NCBI GenBank assembly: GCA_015698045.1
Contig: BLAL01000175.1
Span: forward strand, 310,001 to 374,000
Source: Rhizophagus clarus
Lineage: Eukaryota; Glomeromycota; Glomeromycetes; Glomerales; Glomeraceae
Reading direction: 5' to 3'
DNA length: 64,000 nt
Under the pieces are notes generated by a model. The model was not told the origin of the DNA. It saw nothing but the letters and a program-made list of their open reading frames with translations, and did not search any database. Each line of letters opens with the position of its first letter. The stretch's first letter is position 1. The translations under genes were made by a program, and so were the position numbers. This document shows, in pieces, positions 43,953 through 56,206 of the stretch.

Positions 43953-46207
43953 ATGTCAAAAAATACTATTGAACTCAATAAAGTTGCCACTGACAATTCA
44001 AAAGAGATCAATTGGATCTCCGATGCTATTTCAAAAAATTATCTTAAATATTACGAGTTCAATAATTTTAATAATATTCAAGAAATTGGTTCAGGAAATT
44101 TTGGTAAAATTTATCGAGCGAATTGGAAGAATTCTCATAAGTGTATCGTGTTGAAATCTTTTTCTAATGTCGATCGCGTCACGGTTAAAGAAACTCTTTA
44201 CGAGGTAATTTATTTAATATGTTATTAATAATTATTGTAGTAACAATAATAATTATTTATTTCCTATTTATGATTTTAGTTCAAACTTCAACGCACAGTC
44301 GATTTTCACGATAATATTCGTCTTTATGGAATTACGAATCTTGGTATGATAAATATTTAATACGTTGTTATAATTAACATTCGTGAAAATTTATTTAAAT
44401 TTTTTTTTTTAGAAATACAAAATAAGAAGTTGAACAGTTATATGTTAGTAATGGATTATGCCGATAACGGTACCCTTCAAGATTATTTGAAGAAACATTT
44501 TAATAATCTAAATTGGAATGATAAATTAAATATGGCGCTTCAATTAGCTTATGCTGTGTCGATTATGCACGAAGAAGGAATCGTTCATTGTGGTTTGGTA
44601 ATTCTTTTATTAAAATTTTAATTTTATTCATTATTTTTATTAATCATAATTCTAATATCATTTAATACGAAATATTTTTCTTTTTTTTTCAAAATTTTTT
44701 TTAAAAAAAAAAAAAATAAATAAAAGCATTCCAATAAAGTGTTTATTCATCAAAATTCCATTAAAATTGGCGATTTTGGATTATCGAAGAGAATTGAAAA
44801 AGAATCCAATCAAAAACCAAAATTCTGTAAAATAATGTACGTCGATCCAAAAAGATATAGTTTACGAAATAGTCACGTTGTATCCCCACCAAATGTAAAA
44901 AGTGATGTTTACGGCATAGGCGTGTTATTGTGGGTAATATCTAGCGGTTGTGAACCATTTAATACTAATGGTGAAGATGATATCGGTTTGGCCATAGAAA
45001 TTTCTCAAGGTCTTAGGGAATCTATTGTTCCCGACACGCCTCATGACTATGTAAGACTTTATACTGGTAATTATATATTTTTTTTCTATTTATTTATTAC
45101 TGTACAGTAAAAGAAAAATAAATAAAATTTATTAATAATTTTTATTGTTTATTAGAATGTTGGGACAGCGAACCGGATAAGAGACCATCCATGCAGGAAG
45201 TTGTTAGGAGATTAACAACCATTTTACAAAAAAATGGTAATCAAAAATTTGAAAAAATGAATATTAAGGAAATAGGAACTACAACAACTACAACGACATC
45301 AAATGAACCAACTATTAATAAAAACATTTTATCAGAAAATTTTTCAATGATAGCTGATAAAATTATTGATATGATTAATAAATCAATCAATGAAGGAAAT
45401 GATAATGAGATTAAAATTAAAGAAAATATTATAGATTATATTAATAATTGTAAAATTAATTTACAAGAAATTTATACTTGGTTCTTAAGTAATCAAGATA
45501 AGGCGAATTTGATTTTTTTGACCGGATATTTTAATTATTGTGGAATCTGTATAGACAAGAATATTGGTGAAGCATTTTCTTTATTCTTTAAAGCGATGGA
45601 AAAAAATTATAATTTAGCGAAATATTATGTTGGTTTATGTTACGAAACTGGTGAAAGTGCTTTAAAAAGTGAAGAAATTTCTTTTAAATATTATGAAGAG
45701 ATAGCAAACGAGAATTATGCAGCGGGAGAATTTAAAATTGGATTTTTTTATGAAAAAGGAAAAGGTGTTAAAAAAGATTCAAATATGGCAAATTATTGGT
45801 ACAGAAAAGCTGCAAGTAATGGAAGTTTAATAGCTCAATTTAAACTTGCAATGATATATAAAAATGGAGATGATCTTAACAATAAGGATCATAAAAAAGC
45901 GTTTGAGATATTTAAACAATTGGCTGAAAAAGAATATTCGAGAGGGATCTCAATGTTGGGATATTATTATTTTAATGGGATTGGAACTGATGTTGATAAA
46001 CAAAAGGCGTTTGAATTATATAAGAAAGCTGCATCTTTAGGGAATAATGTGGCTCAATATAATCTTGCAAGCATGTATGAAAGTGATAGTGGAATTAGAA
46101 AGGATATTAATCAAGCGATTTATTGGTATGAAATCTCCGCCAAACAAGGGCATCCGAAAGCTCAAAGTAGATTAGAAAAATTAAAGGAATTAAAGGTTGG
46201 ATTATAA
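43953..46207 (+). CDS. pseudokinase-Sel1 repeat protein, 5 exons (630 aa)
   Basis: Exons are 43953-44204, 44280-44343, 44413-44597, 44727-45066 and 45156-46207, with GT-AG introns in phases 0,1,0,1. The kinase domain covers about residues 38-300, with Gly loop EIGSGNFGKIY (~45), lysine in VLKSF (~68), DFG in IGDFGLSKRI (~183) and DVYGIGVLLW. The catalytic loop reads IVHCGL-HSNKV instead of IVHRDL-HSKNV. The HRD aspartate is Gly and the catalytic Asn is Lys, so phosphotransfer is unlikely. About six or seven Sel1 repeats fill the C-terminal half (for example KAFELYKKAASLGNNVAQYN). Sel1 solenoids usually bind partner proteins. The gene is the only plus-strand member of the local cluster. A scaffold or decoy role is inference. 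Confidence 0.88.
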
Positions 46208-46964
46208 TATATTATTTTATAAAATAGGATTTATATTACATAAATTATTAGTATAGATATCATTTCTAGCGTATTAGTATCATTATTACTATAATTATTA
46301 ATTATTGTTTTTATTTAGCAAAATAAAATATAAACATTCAATTTGGATGACTATTTACAAATAAAAATATTTAGTTCTAACGACTCTGATTATGATTAGA
46401 ATTCTTATTTGTCTGTAAACACTCATTCGATTTAATGGATATACTTGATTATTGTCGTCCCTTTTTTTACTAAATACTTGTGAATGCTTAACTCCAGTCA
46501 ACATCAATATTTTGTTTTGTCATCCTAAAAATTGATGCACGAGATGTCATTTCATAATAGACATCTCATGGCTGAGGTCTTTACTTCTTTTGATTATAGT
46601 CCTTCTGTAAACTTTTTCAGTTAATATGAGAATTGGCTTATTTTTCAATTAGGTATAATGGATAACGAGAGACGATAAATAAATAGTATGCAATCAATAT
46701 TATGAATTTAAATTTATTTGACCATAATTAATTTCGTATTTCATTAAACTCGATATTTTTGTTTGTCTTTTTTTTCTGAGAAAAAAATAGTTCATTCGAA
46801 CAATATTTTGTAATTATTCAAAATAAACCACATTCGAGACAAAAAATATATAAGTTCTTACGAAAGGGAACCTAAGAAAAATAAAATAAATATTTTTATT
46901 TGATTTCTACATGGTTATTTTTTTGTTTATCAAAATGTCAGATCTTCGCCGAACTGCTTTATTT
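46208..46964. other. gene-free stretch
   Basis: 3' flank of the pseudokinase gene. AT-rich, no gene recognised. Confidence 0.4.
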
Positions 46965-47173
46965 GGGGATGTCTAAGCGGGGCAAACCACGTGATCATCG
47001 TAAAATATTTGTCACCCATGTCACACCCTCTACTCTTTCATTTTTATTAAGTATTCTAATAATAAAATCCTATATGTCACACACTATTTGTCACATTCGC
47101 AATTTCTTAATGCCGTAATACGGGCCAAAAATTTGTATAAATCGGGCGACTTACCCTCGCTTTAGACGACCCC
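46965..47173. mobile_element. Harbinger-like MITE (209 bp), copy 1
   Basis: The ends are GGGGATGTCTAAGCGGGG and, complemented, GGGGTCGTCTAAAGCGAGGG, with TTT on both sides as a possible 3-bp duplication. The core contains CCTATATGTCACACACTATT and AATTTCTTAATGCCGTAAT, and is collinear with the element at 60499-60708. No transposase. Confidence 0.7.
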
Positions 47174-47813
47174 TTTATTTCGATGCTACATCACGAAACG
47201 AAAAAATTTGTAATAAAATACGGTACATCAAGTCATCAACTATTATAAGATTAATCTTAGTTTTCGTGACTCATTCATTTCAATAATAGAGTATAATGTA
47301 ATATTTTTTTAGCGAGAAAATAATGCATTTCATTTTAAAAGAACAAAAATAAAAAAATTTTTCTTATCATTTCATAGAAATAGTTTTTTAGAAACTTCAA
47401 ATCAAATCGCAATTTGTTTCAAGGTTTATAATTCTTTAATATAATTTTTTAAATGAATAAATAAAAATCGAAAAAAAATTTGTCATCCGTACGGTACAGT
47501 ATTACGTTACATAAAAAAAAGTTTCAAAATTTATGCTACATCTCATTGATCGATTACACGACACGACTGACAGACATTGTACGGTCGGACTATTAACAGA
47601 AATCAAATTTAAAAGCGTTTATATATTACACTAATACACTTTGTATTTTCTACTTAATATTTAGTCAACTGATAATTAGTCCACTAATTCTATTTCTAAA
47701 AATTTAATATATTATAATTTGTAAATTTCTTGTTAGCAGTTATCTAAAAAAAATGACTACTACTTATAATAAAATCTAGTAAAATCAATCATAAATATTT
47801 GAACAAAATTCTT
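47174..47813. other. gene-free stretch
   Basis: Downstream flank of the large kinase-Sel1 gene. No feature recognised. Confidence 0.4.
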
Positions 47814-50800
47814 TTAATTTACTTTACATGAATTATTTCTTATCTTCTTTTTATTAAGTTTCTTTAATTTATTTTGAGCATCTTGATTTCCTTGTTCAGC
47901 AGATTTTTTGTACCAATGAATTGCTTTATCTATATCTTTAATAACTTCTTTTCCATCTTCATACATCTTAGCAAGAATATATTGAGCTGAACTTTCTCCT
48001 AAATCTGCAGCCTTTTGATATAATTCAAATGCCCTTTTTTTATCACTATCAGTTCCAATTCCATTTTCATAACAATGTCCTAAATTATTTATTCCAGCTG
48101 TATCCCCTAAATCTGCTGCTTTTTGGTATAATTCAAATGCCTTTTTTTTATCACTATCAGTTCCAATTCCATTTTCATAACAATGTCCTAAATTATTTAT
48201 TCCACCTGTATCCCCTAAATCTGCTGCTTTTTGGTATAATTCAAATGCCTTTTTTTTATCAATATCAGTTCCAATTCCATTTTCGTAACAATATCCTAAA
48301 TAATATATTCCAACTGTGCTTCCTAAATCTGCAGCCTTTTGATATAATTCAAATGCCTTTTTTTTATCAATATCAGTTCCAATTCCATTACGATAACAAT
48401 ATCCTAAATAATATATTCCAACTGTGCTTCCTAAATCTGCAGCCTTTTGATATAATTCAAATGCCTTTTTTTTATCAATATCAGTTCCAATTCCATTTTC
48501 ATAACAATGTCCTAAATTATTTATTCCACCTGTATCCCCTAAATCTGCTGCTTTTTGGTATAATTCAAATGCCTTTTTTTTATCAATATCAGTTCCAATT
48601 CCATTTTCGTAACAATATCCTAAACGACATATTCCAACTGTGTTTCCTAAATCTGCAGCCTTTTGATATAATTCAAATGCCTTTTTTTTATCAATATTAG
48701 TTCCAATTCCATTTTCGTAACAATATCCTAAATAATATATTCCAACTGTGCTTCCTAAATCCGCAGCCTTTTGATATAATTCAAATGCCTTTTTCTTATC
48801 AATATCAGTTCCAATTCCTTTTACATAACAATGTCCTAAATTATTTATTCCACCTGTATCCCCTAAATCTGCTGCTTTTTGGTATAATTCAAATGCCTTT
48901 TTTTTATCAATATCAGTTCCAATTCCATTTTCGTAACAATATCCTAAACGACATATTCCAACTGTGTTTCCTAAATCTGCAGCCTTTTGATATAATTCAA
49001 ATGCCTTTTTTTTATCAATATCAGTTCCAATTCCATTTTCGTAACAATATCCTAAATAATATATTCCAACTGTGCTTCCTAAATCTGCAGCCTTTTGATA
49101 TAATTCAAATGCCTTTTTCTTATCAATATCAGTTCCAATTCCTTTTACATAACAATCTCCTAAATTAATTATTCCATATGTATTTCCTAAATCTGCAGCC
49201 TTTTTATATAATTCAAATGCCTTTTTTTTATCAATATCAGTTCCAATTCCATTACGATAACAAAATCCTAAATTAATTATTCCATTTGTATTTCCTAAAT
49301 CTACAGCCTTTTGATATAATTCAAATGCCTTTTTTTTATCAATATCAGTTCCAATTCCATTTTCGTAACAATATCCTAAACGACATATAACAGCTGTGTT
49401 TCCTAAATCTGCAGCCTTTTGATATAATTCAAATGCCTTTTTTTTATCAATATCAGTTCCAATTCCATTTTCGTAACAATATCCTAAACAATATATTCCA
49501 AATGTGCTTCCTAAATCCGCAGCCTTTTGATATAATTCAAATGCCTTTTTTTTATCAATATCAGTTCCAATTCCATTTTCATAACAATGTCCTAAATTAT
49601 TTATTCCACCTGTATCCCCTAAATCTGCTGCTTTTTGGTATAATTCAAATGCCTTTTTTTTATCAATATCAGTTCCAATTCCATTTTCGTAACAATATCC
49701 TAAACAATATATTCCAAATGTGCTTCCTAAATCCGCAGCCTTTTGATATAAATCGAATGCCTTTTTCTCATCAATATCAGTTCCAATTCTTTTTACATAA
49801 CAATCTCCTAAATTAATTATTCCATATGTATTTCCTAAATCTGCAGCCTTTTTATATAATTCAAATGCCTTTTTTTTATCAATATCAGTTCCAATTCCAT
49901 TACGATAACAAGATCCTAAATTAATTATTCCATTTGTATTTCCTAAATCTACAGCCTTTTTATATAATTCAAATGCCTTTTTTTTATCAATATCAGTTCC
50001 AATTCCATTACGATAACAATATCCTAAGTTAAATATTCCAGTTGGATTTTCTAAATCTGCTGCTTTTTGATATAATTCAAATGCTTTTTGTCTATTAATG
50101 CTGATTCCAATTCCAAGATAACTAAATTTTCCAAGTAAGACAATAGAATTGGAATCATTTTGATTATTCAATAAATAACTATTAATTTGTTGCAAAGTTA
50201 TATTATGATCATTAAGATAATTTAAGACTTTCTGTTTTCCCATTACTATTTCTGCATTATCATCATTATCAAGGAAATTAATTATATCATTAACTATTAT
50301 ATTAAAGCTTTTTTTGAATTGGTTACCTGATGATATAGAAGATTCTATTTCTTCTGTGCTCATCATATTAAAATTTTGAATAATTTTGGATAGCTCTCCA
50401 TGTAATGAATTAATATTTTCAGAAATTTCAACTGCTTCAACATCTAAATTAGGCTGATAGTTATTTGATGATTGGATATCTTTGTTATCATTATATAAGT
50501 CAAAATCTTTTATAACTATATTTTCTCTTGATATAATTACTTTTAATTCATTGATTACTTTATTAATAGTTGGACGATTAGCAGGTTCAATACTCCAACA
50601 ATCTACGAAAAAAAATAAAGCATCTTTAATCAATTGAAACATCATTACCTATAATTCATAAGTTAACGTTAAAATATATTTACCAGTATAAAGATTTATA
50701 TATTCCTCGGGTGTATCAGGAATGGGTGTTTCTCTAAGACCTTGTAAAATACTTAAAGCCAAACCAACATCGTATGGTTTACCATGAAAAGGAGGCTGGC

Positions 50801-51752
50801 CGCTAGATAATTCCCAAAATAAAACACCAATGCTATAAACATCACTTTTTTCGTTCAATAAGTATAATGTTGTACTTCTATTAAAACTTTTTGGATCAGC
50901 ATAAGGAATTAATCCAAATGTTCTTGATTGAGAGTTGGATGTTTCCTCTATTCTTTTCGATAAACCAAAATCTGCTAGCTTAATAGTATTCTGATGGACT
51001 AGCACATTCTTTGAGTGCTATTAATAAATTACATAAGAAATAAATAAAGATAATCATTTTAAATAAAATACATAGTAAATTGTAAAATATTTATTTACCA
51101 AATCACGGTGCACGATCCCTTCATCGTGCAAACATGATACCGCATAAACCAGCTGAAATGCAAGGTTGAATTTATCATTCCATGAGAGATTTTTAAAATT
51201 TTCTCTCAAATAATTTCGGAGAGTACCGTTTTCAGCATATTCTATCACTAGTGAATATTCTTTCCTTTGATTTTCTTTAAGGAAAAGAAAATTTTTTACA
51301 ATGAGATAATTTATTATTATAAATCATTAAAATAGAGAGAGATTAGAACCTATCATACCTTTAATGGAAGCTGTGATACCATAAAAACGGATAACATTAT
51401 CATGAAAATCAACTTCGCGTTGAAGTTGAATCTATGTAATAAATAGAATATTATATCAAAAAACTTACATATTTACAATAATTAACGAAATATGTTTGAC
51501 ATTGTAATTTACCTCACGAACAATTGCTTTAACTGTAGCATCATTAATATTAAAAAAAGTTTTTATTGCATAATGCTTATGAGAATTTTTCCAATTTGCA
51601 CGATAAACTTTTCCGAAGCCTCCGGAACCAATTTCTTGAAGATTATAAAATTGATTAAATTCATAATATTTAATATGTTTTTTAGTAATAGCTTCTTCAA
51701 TCCATTTATTCCAATCATTTGAATTATTAACAAGTTCAATGTTATTAGACAT
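47814..51752 (-). CDS. protein kinase with a long Sel1 repeat tail, 5 exons (1203 aa)
   Basis: Exons read leftward are 51752-51513, 51431-51359, 51274-51099, 51017-50684 and 50602-47814. Introns are GT-AG in phases 0,1,0,1, and the spliced length of 3612 nt is in frame. The start is MSNNIELVNN, as in the paralogue at 60368; an upstream in-frame ATG is disfavoured. The kinase (about residues 33-300) is complete: EIGSGGFGKVY, AIK in YAIKTF, HDEGIVHRDL-HSKN, LADFGLSKRI, DVYSIGVLFWELSSG and CWSIEPANRPT. After a linker, about 21 Sel1 units of 36 residues (KKAFELYQKAADLG…GYCYENGIGTDID) run from about residue 428 to the end. Most units are nearly identical in protein and DNA, which points to recent expansion. 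It is probably a cytoplasmic Ser/Thr or dual-specificity kinase with a long protein-binding solenoid. Confidence 0.9.
47990..50110 (-). repeat. 108-bp coding tandem repeat (Sel1 units)
   Basis: About 20 copies of a 108-nt unit inside the last exon of the kinase-Sel1 gene. Variation is concentrated at the four residues after KAADLG (STVG, NTVG, DTGG, NTNG, NTYG, STFG). These types recur in blocks of three, so there is higher-order duplication. Because 108 is divisible by 3, long antisense frames are opened on the plus strand. They encode repetitive Phe/Gln/Tyr-rich peptides and are not genes. Confidence 0.9.
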
Positions 51753-51769
51753 AGTCGAATATATCATAA

Positions 51770-52757
51770 AATTTTTACTGCGGAATTTAATTTACGCTTT
51801 TCAAAAATTGGAAAGAGAAATTTTATTTTATTTTCGTTGACTTTATAACAGATAAAATGGTTTCACTTAACGCCGAAGGTAACAATCCGATCACATCACT
51901 TCTAAATTTGGATCCCTTGATAAACTTAAAATTTTAACCTTGAATTTTCTTCACGTGAGCAAAATGATGACGTCACCGGAACTAACTCGGTGATTGGGCA
52001 TCCAAAAGAAGAATCTTAGCCAAAGTGTGAAGATGGCTGGCCTATAATCCTTTCCTTGGAATGAAAATTTCAGATCTGCGTTAGTGTTCATATTTTCATA
52101 TTTACTAACTTTGCTAATAACAGTGCGATACTGGAGTAAAAGATACCTTCCCCAGAACGAGATGATGATATATTGAAAATAAAACGTTCAGAAACGGATG
52201 GAGGGTATAGAGGGAATAAGGGGTTGGACGAGTTTTTTTTTAAAATGGTTTCATGGTCCATCGATCCTACTCGTCCCACTCAGTCCTGATCCGGATAGTA
52301 TTCTTCGGAATATCGTTATTATATAGAATTGTTGTTTACTGTAAATCTATGTTCTCTTCTTATTTGATAATATATAATATAATATACAATTATAAGGATA
52401 ATAATCTTTTTTTATGATCCATAAATGTAAAAGATACTTTTTTTTTTTTTTTAAATTGGTAAATGCATATTTTTTGTATTATATGTAAAAAAAAAAAAGA
52501 ACATTTACAATATTGTATACATTAGTAAAAATAAATTTCACTATATACCGATATATCTCTCCTAACATAACGGAGTTGGTAATTAACTATCTATGTACAT
52601 CTACCTGTTAGTATTTTTTCCCTCACGCCATCTTTTTGTAGAATTTTATATTTTACTATGTTTTTAAATTTATATATGTTTTTTTTTTATATTTTTTTAA
52701 AACCACTATCCAACTAATAATACTATCTAGATACCTGTTAACCATTTTATATAAAAA
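51770..52757. other. gene-free upstream region of the kinase-Sel1 gene
   Basis: Contains the promoter region of the gene starting at 51752 and AT-rich DNA with poly(A)/poly(T) tracts. No specific site recognised. A 63-codon frame at 52088-52279 has no domain. Confidence 0.4.
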
Positions 52758-53830
52758 CTAATCGTTGAAAAGAAATATACGTTTAATCCTCCTTTGCGCT
52801 TTTGGCGCCGAATTTTGTTCGGTATAACGATTCTTCTTTCGTTTATTATGTTCGTTAGGTTCGAATTCTTCGATTACTTTGTCATCGAGGCGTTGTATAC
52901 AGCTGTCATTTACGCGATGAAATTCAAATCTATCTTCTATCGAGACCTCTTTATCTTTTCCTTTTTCATTAACTTCTTCATTCTTCTTTAGCCATTGGTC
53001 GTCCAATTCTACGATTGCATTCGTGTTGTCCAGCTTTAAGTTGAATGTCTTTAGCCATTCTGGCTCTTTCCAGTTGAATGAATATACTGCTCTTTAATGC
53101 GTTCAACCTGTCTTCTTCACATTTAAAATGACCTTCTAAATATAAAGAAGATTAAAAAACCAAATTTCATTTACTGGTATCTCTTTCAATTCTTTAAAAA
53201 ACTGTTGCGTTGAAATTATAATATTCGATTATTTCAGTAGAACGAAAAAAATTAAACCAATCTTTATTGTGTTTGTGCTTTTTATTAATTATTCTTTAAT
53301 TTTTTCATGTTTTATTAAAATACCTAGTGATCCAATTTATAATAATAAGAATTATTTTAGTCGAATAATCATCTTTATTATCTAAAAATTTTACCATACC
53401 ACCTATATTATTAATACTCGATTGTTGTGCCGCAGAAATAATCCATGTAGACTTATTGACGTCAGAATGAATATCATATCAGATTAATAGTCCTATCGGC
53501 TAAGGTAAATTCGATAAACTCCATTTTACTTTTTCTAAAGTCACATCAATATTTTTAAATCCAGAACAATTTATTTCGCGTGATCGTGTTAGATCATCAA
53601 AAAGTTTTATCATGAGATTAAATGTTTTGAATCAAATGAATAAATTGAATCTTTCTTTAACATCGTATTCCATTGTATTTATATATTTAACCAGAACATT
53701 TATCATAACGTGTAACATCATTAATCATATTTTTTTTCCAATAAACTTTTTTGTTTGGCGGTTTCGGAATGCGATTTGTAATACTGATCTTATTTTGAAA
53801 TACAGATCCACGTGTTTGCCATTAATAAAT
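52758..53830 (-). pseudogene. decayed protein gene of unknown family
   Basis: Several minus-strand stretches with amino-acid-like composition lie in order but in different frames, separated by stops. Reading leftward, the first is a stretch around 53820-53700. The next, at about 53630-53510, reads LFDDLTRSREINCSGFKNID then VTLEKVKWSLSNLP, and at about 53470-53380 comes NKSTWIISAAQQSSINNIGG then MVKFLDNKDDYSTKI. A final 115-codon open stretch (53104-52758) includes EPEWLKTFNLKLDNTNAIVE and ends in a Lys/Arg-rich tail. I do not recognise the family. The ordered pieces suggest a former gene of about 300-350 residues. The last stretch might alternatively be an exon of a live small gene. Confidence 0.4.
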
Positions 53831-54600
53831 TACTTTTTTTCATTTCGTTCATTATATAACAATCTCCATCTATACCACTTTTGAAAGAAATATATTGATA
53901 TCTTTATACGACAATTTCATTGTATATTTCTTGCACAGCAGAACTATTTATAATCGTAAATATTAGGCACTAATTATCTAAGCCGTTTTATGAAAATGAG
54001 AATACGTTAGTTTAAACAAATGCAACTATATATAGTTTTTGCAACGTATAACAATAAAGAATTAATAAATGAGTCTGTTACAGATTCAATAATATTTTAA
54101 AATGTAAGTTATTGAAGTTGGTGCACAATCTCATTACGTTTTATTTTACATTTTTCTGCCCAAAACCAGGCTAGTAAGTCTCGGATTTTACTAAGGAACT
54201 TTCCTACGTCAATTACTGGTCAGTAAAATTTACAGGATCCATAGACTCTTATCACCGAACGATAATATTCAGCAAGAAAATTCGGCAAAGCCAAATCACA
54301 TGATTTAAATGAAACATTATGGCGATCATCTGTGAATCATAGTTCTATGTGCAGAAAAATCACTTGATTAAAAATTAAGACGTACAAAAGTAAATTGAAT
54401 TATTACATAATCAATTATTTCTCATTTTATTCCATTTCTATTATCTACTTATTTCTATCATTTATTTTATTCATATATTTTATTTTATCCCAAGCAAAGT
54501 AAAAGTGTGCTAGAATTGTGTGTTAGATTTAGTTGCATAAGTTAGAGATTAACATATGAACATATGAACACCTCATTATATTTGTATTGTGTTTTTACGA
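53831..54600. other. gene-free AT-rich stretch
   Basis: No gene recognised. Confidence 0.35.
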
Positions 54601-55300
54601 TTTTGAGCGTCTTGAGAAATCATTCCAAATACCTTTGATTGAATGTTGGATGATTCCTCAATTCTTACGATAGTTAACTTAAAATTATTCTGATGTATTA
54701 ATATATTATTGGAGTGCTACTAATAATTACGCAGTTAAATTAATTTAAAATAATAATTGGAAAAGATATGTTCATAATAAATTGTAAAATATTTACCAAA
54801 ATCATGATGCATGATTCATTCATCATATAAACATGATACTGCGTATACAGTTGAAATGCATGATTTTAAAACTTTCTTTCATAGAATACCATTTTAGCAT
54901 ATTCTATCACCAATGAATATTCTTTTCTTTATTTCGTATAAAATTTCTTTTAATAAAATATTATTGAATAAGATAATATTAGAACTTCTCATACCATTAA
55001 TGGAAGCCGTGACACCACAAAAACGGATAACATTATCATGAAAATCAACTTTTCGTTGATGTTGAAACTAGGTAATTAATAAAATAAGCTCATACAGTAT
55101 ATAATATAATATGATACACAGTACGTATGAAGTCATAATTACCTCACGAACAATTACTTTTTTTATTATTGCATAACACTTATAGAAATTCTTCCAATTT
55201 GCACGATAAACTTTCCGAAGCTACCGGAACCAATTTCTTGAATATTATAAAATTGTTTAAATTCATAATAACTTATTAATAAGTATGAAGCGGCTATTAC
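54600..55300 (-). pseudogene. decayed kinase of the kinase-Sel1 family
   Basis: Reading leftward, exon-sized remnants occur in the normal order. Exon 1 remnant is ISYYEFKQFYNIQEIGSGSF then a frameshift before the VYRANW region (about 55280-55140). Exon 2 remnant is QHQRKVDFHDNVIRF (about 55075-54990). Exon 3 remnant is KEYSLVIEYA, then disrupted YAVSCL-like DNA (about 54930-54790). Exon 4 remnant is HSNNILIHQNNFKL, then RIEESSNIQSKVFGMI (about 54720-54615), where the DFG motif is lost. Spacing between remnants matches the introns of the live genes. No C-lobe or Sel1 part is left. It lies in the same orientation between two live family members. Confidence 0.75.
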
Positions 55301-55421
55301 TTCAGAAAAAAAAAAGCGTGCCCTCAATCAAAAATGACCATCTAAGAATGAAAGAACGGTCAAGTAAAGCACTAATTTAACAAATTTTTAGATTTCAGCG
55401 TTATTAAACATTGTTTGATAC

Positions 55422-56206
55422 TAGGGATGTTAAATTGATTTAACAAAGCATTTTAAACCGAGTTTGAGCGCAAATATTTTTAACCTTTTAATATGTGCTT
55501 CAAAATATGCTTCGAGCCTGTTTAGCAGTTTCATAGTATGAGCTCAAATTAAGCTTTAATAAATATATAAAGTCTAATTTAAACGCGTTTATTTAAGCAC
55601 ATTTGAGCAATATAGCTAGTTTCTTTAGTATTTTATATTTTTTAATAAATCACGATGACTGAGGAATTAGTTTAGATGATACCTATATATATATCCTTTA
55701 TTAGCAATTATTTCACGGAAATAAATATAAATTTAACGAATGACACTAATACACCCGAACAATTTTTGAGTCGTACAAGCAACAAGTGTACCCAGCGAGC
55801 AAATGTTTTCAGTTTGAACATGCTATCACAAGAGAAGGTTCGTGCCACCTCTGCCTAAAAACATGATATGAAGCAAATATTATTAAAAATTATTATAAAT
55901 GTGTATTATAAATTTTTAATTATTTAAATTTGACAAATAATGCATAATTTAAAAGATAGTATATTTATATAGTAAATGAAGAATAAATCAAATTAGATAT
56001 ATACAGTATAAATAATTTAATAAATCAGTTAGCCCATTTAAGAGTATCTAGTCAAACTACATAATATAACCATGCTTAACTTATAATTAAGCATTATTGT
56101 TCAGCTCACTTATTTAATATTGCTTAGCTTGCTTTAGCTGGTTACAAGCACAGAGCTGTATTAAGCTTAACTTAAACTGAACCGCTTGAGCAAATTAAAA
56201 TCCCTA
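55422..56206. mobile_element. probable hAT-like non-autonomous element (785 bp)
   Basis: The ends are TAGGGATGTTAAATTG at the left and, complemented, TAGGGATTTTAATTTG at the right. The 8 bp outside each end (TTTGATAC and AATTATAC) agree at five positions, as expected for an old 8-bp duplication. The interior has many GAGC/GCTTAA motifs, and no transposase. The 60-codon frame at 55676-55858 inside it has no domain. Confidence 0.55.

Noticed and set aside
48029..49816. Long plus-strand frames encoding repeated Phe/Gln/Tyr-rich peptides
   Set aside because: They are exact antisense shadows of the 108-bp Sel1 coding repeat; a repeat length divisible by 3 keeps the opposite strand open by construction.
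55676..55858. 60-codon frame inside the hAT-like element as a transposase remnant
   Set aside because: No hAT motif; too short and inside non-coding element sequence.
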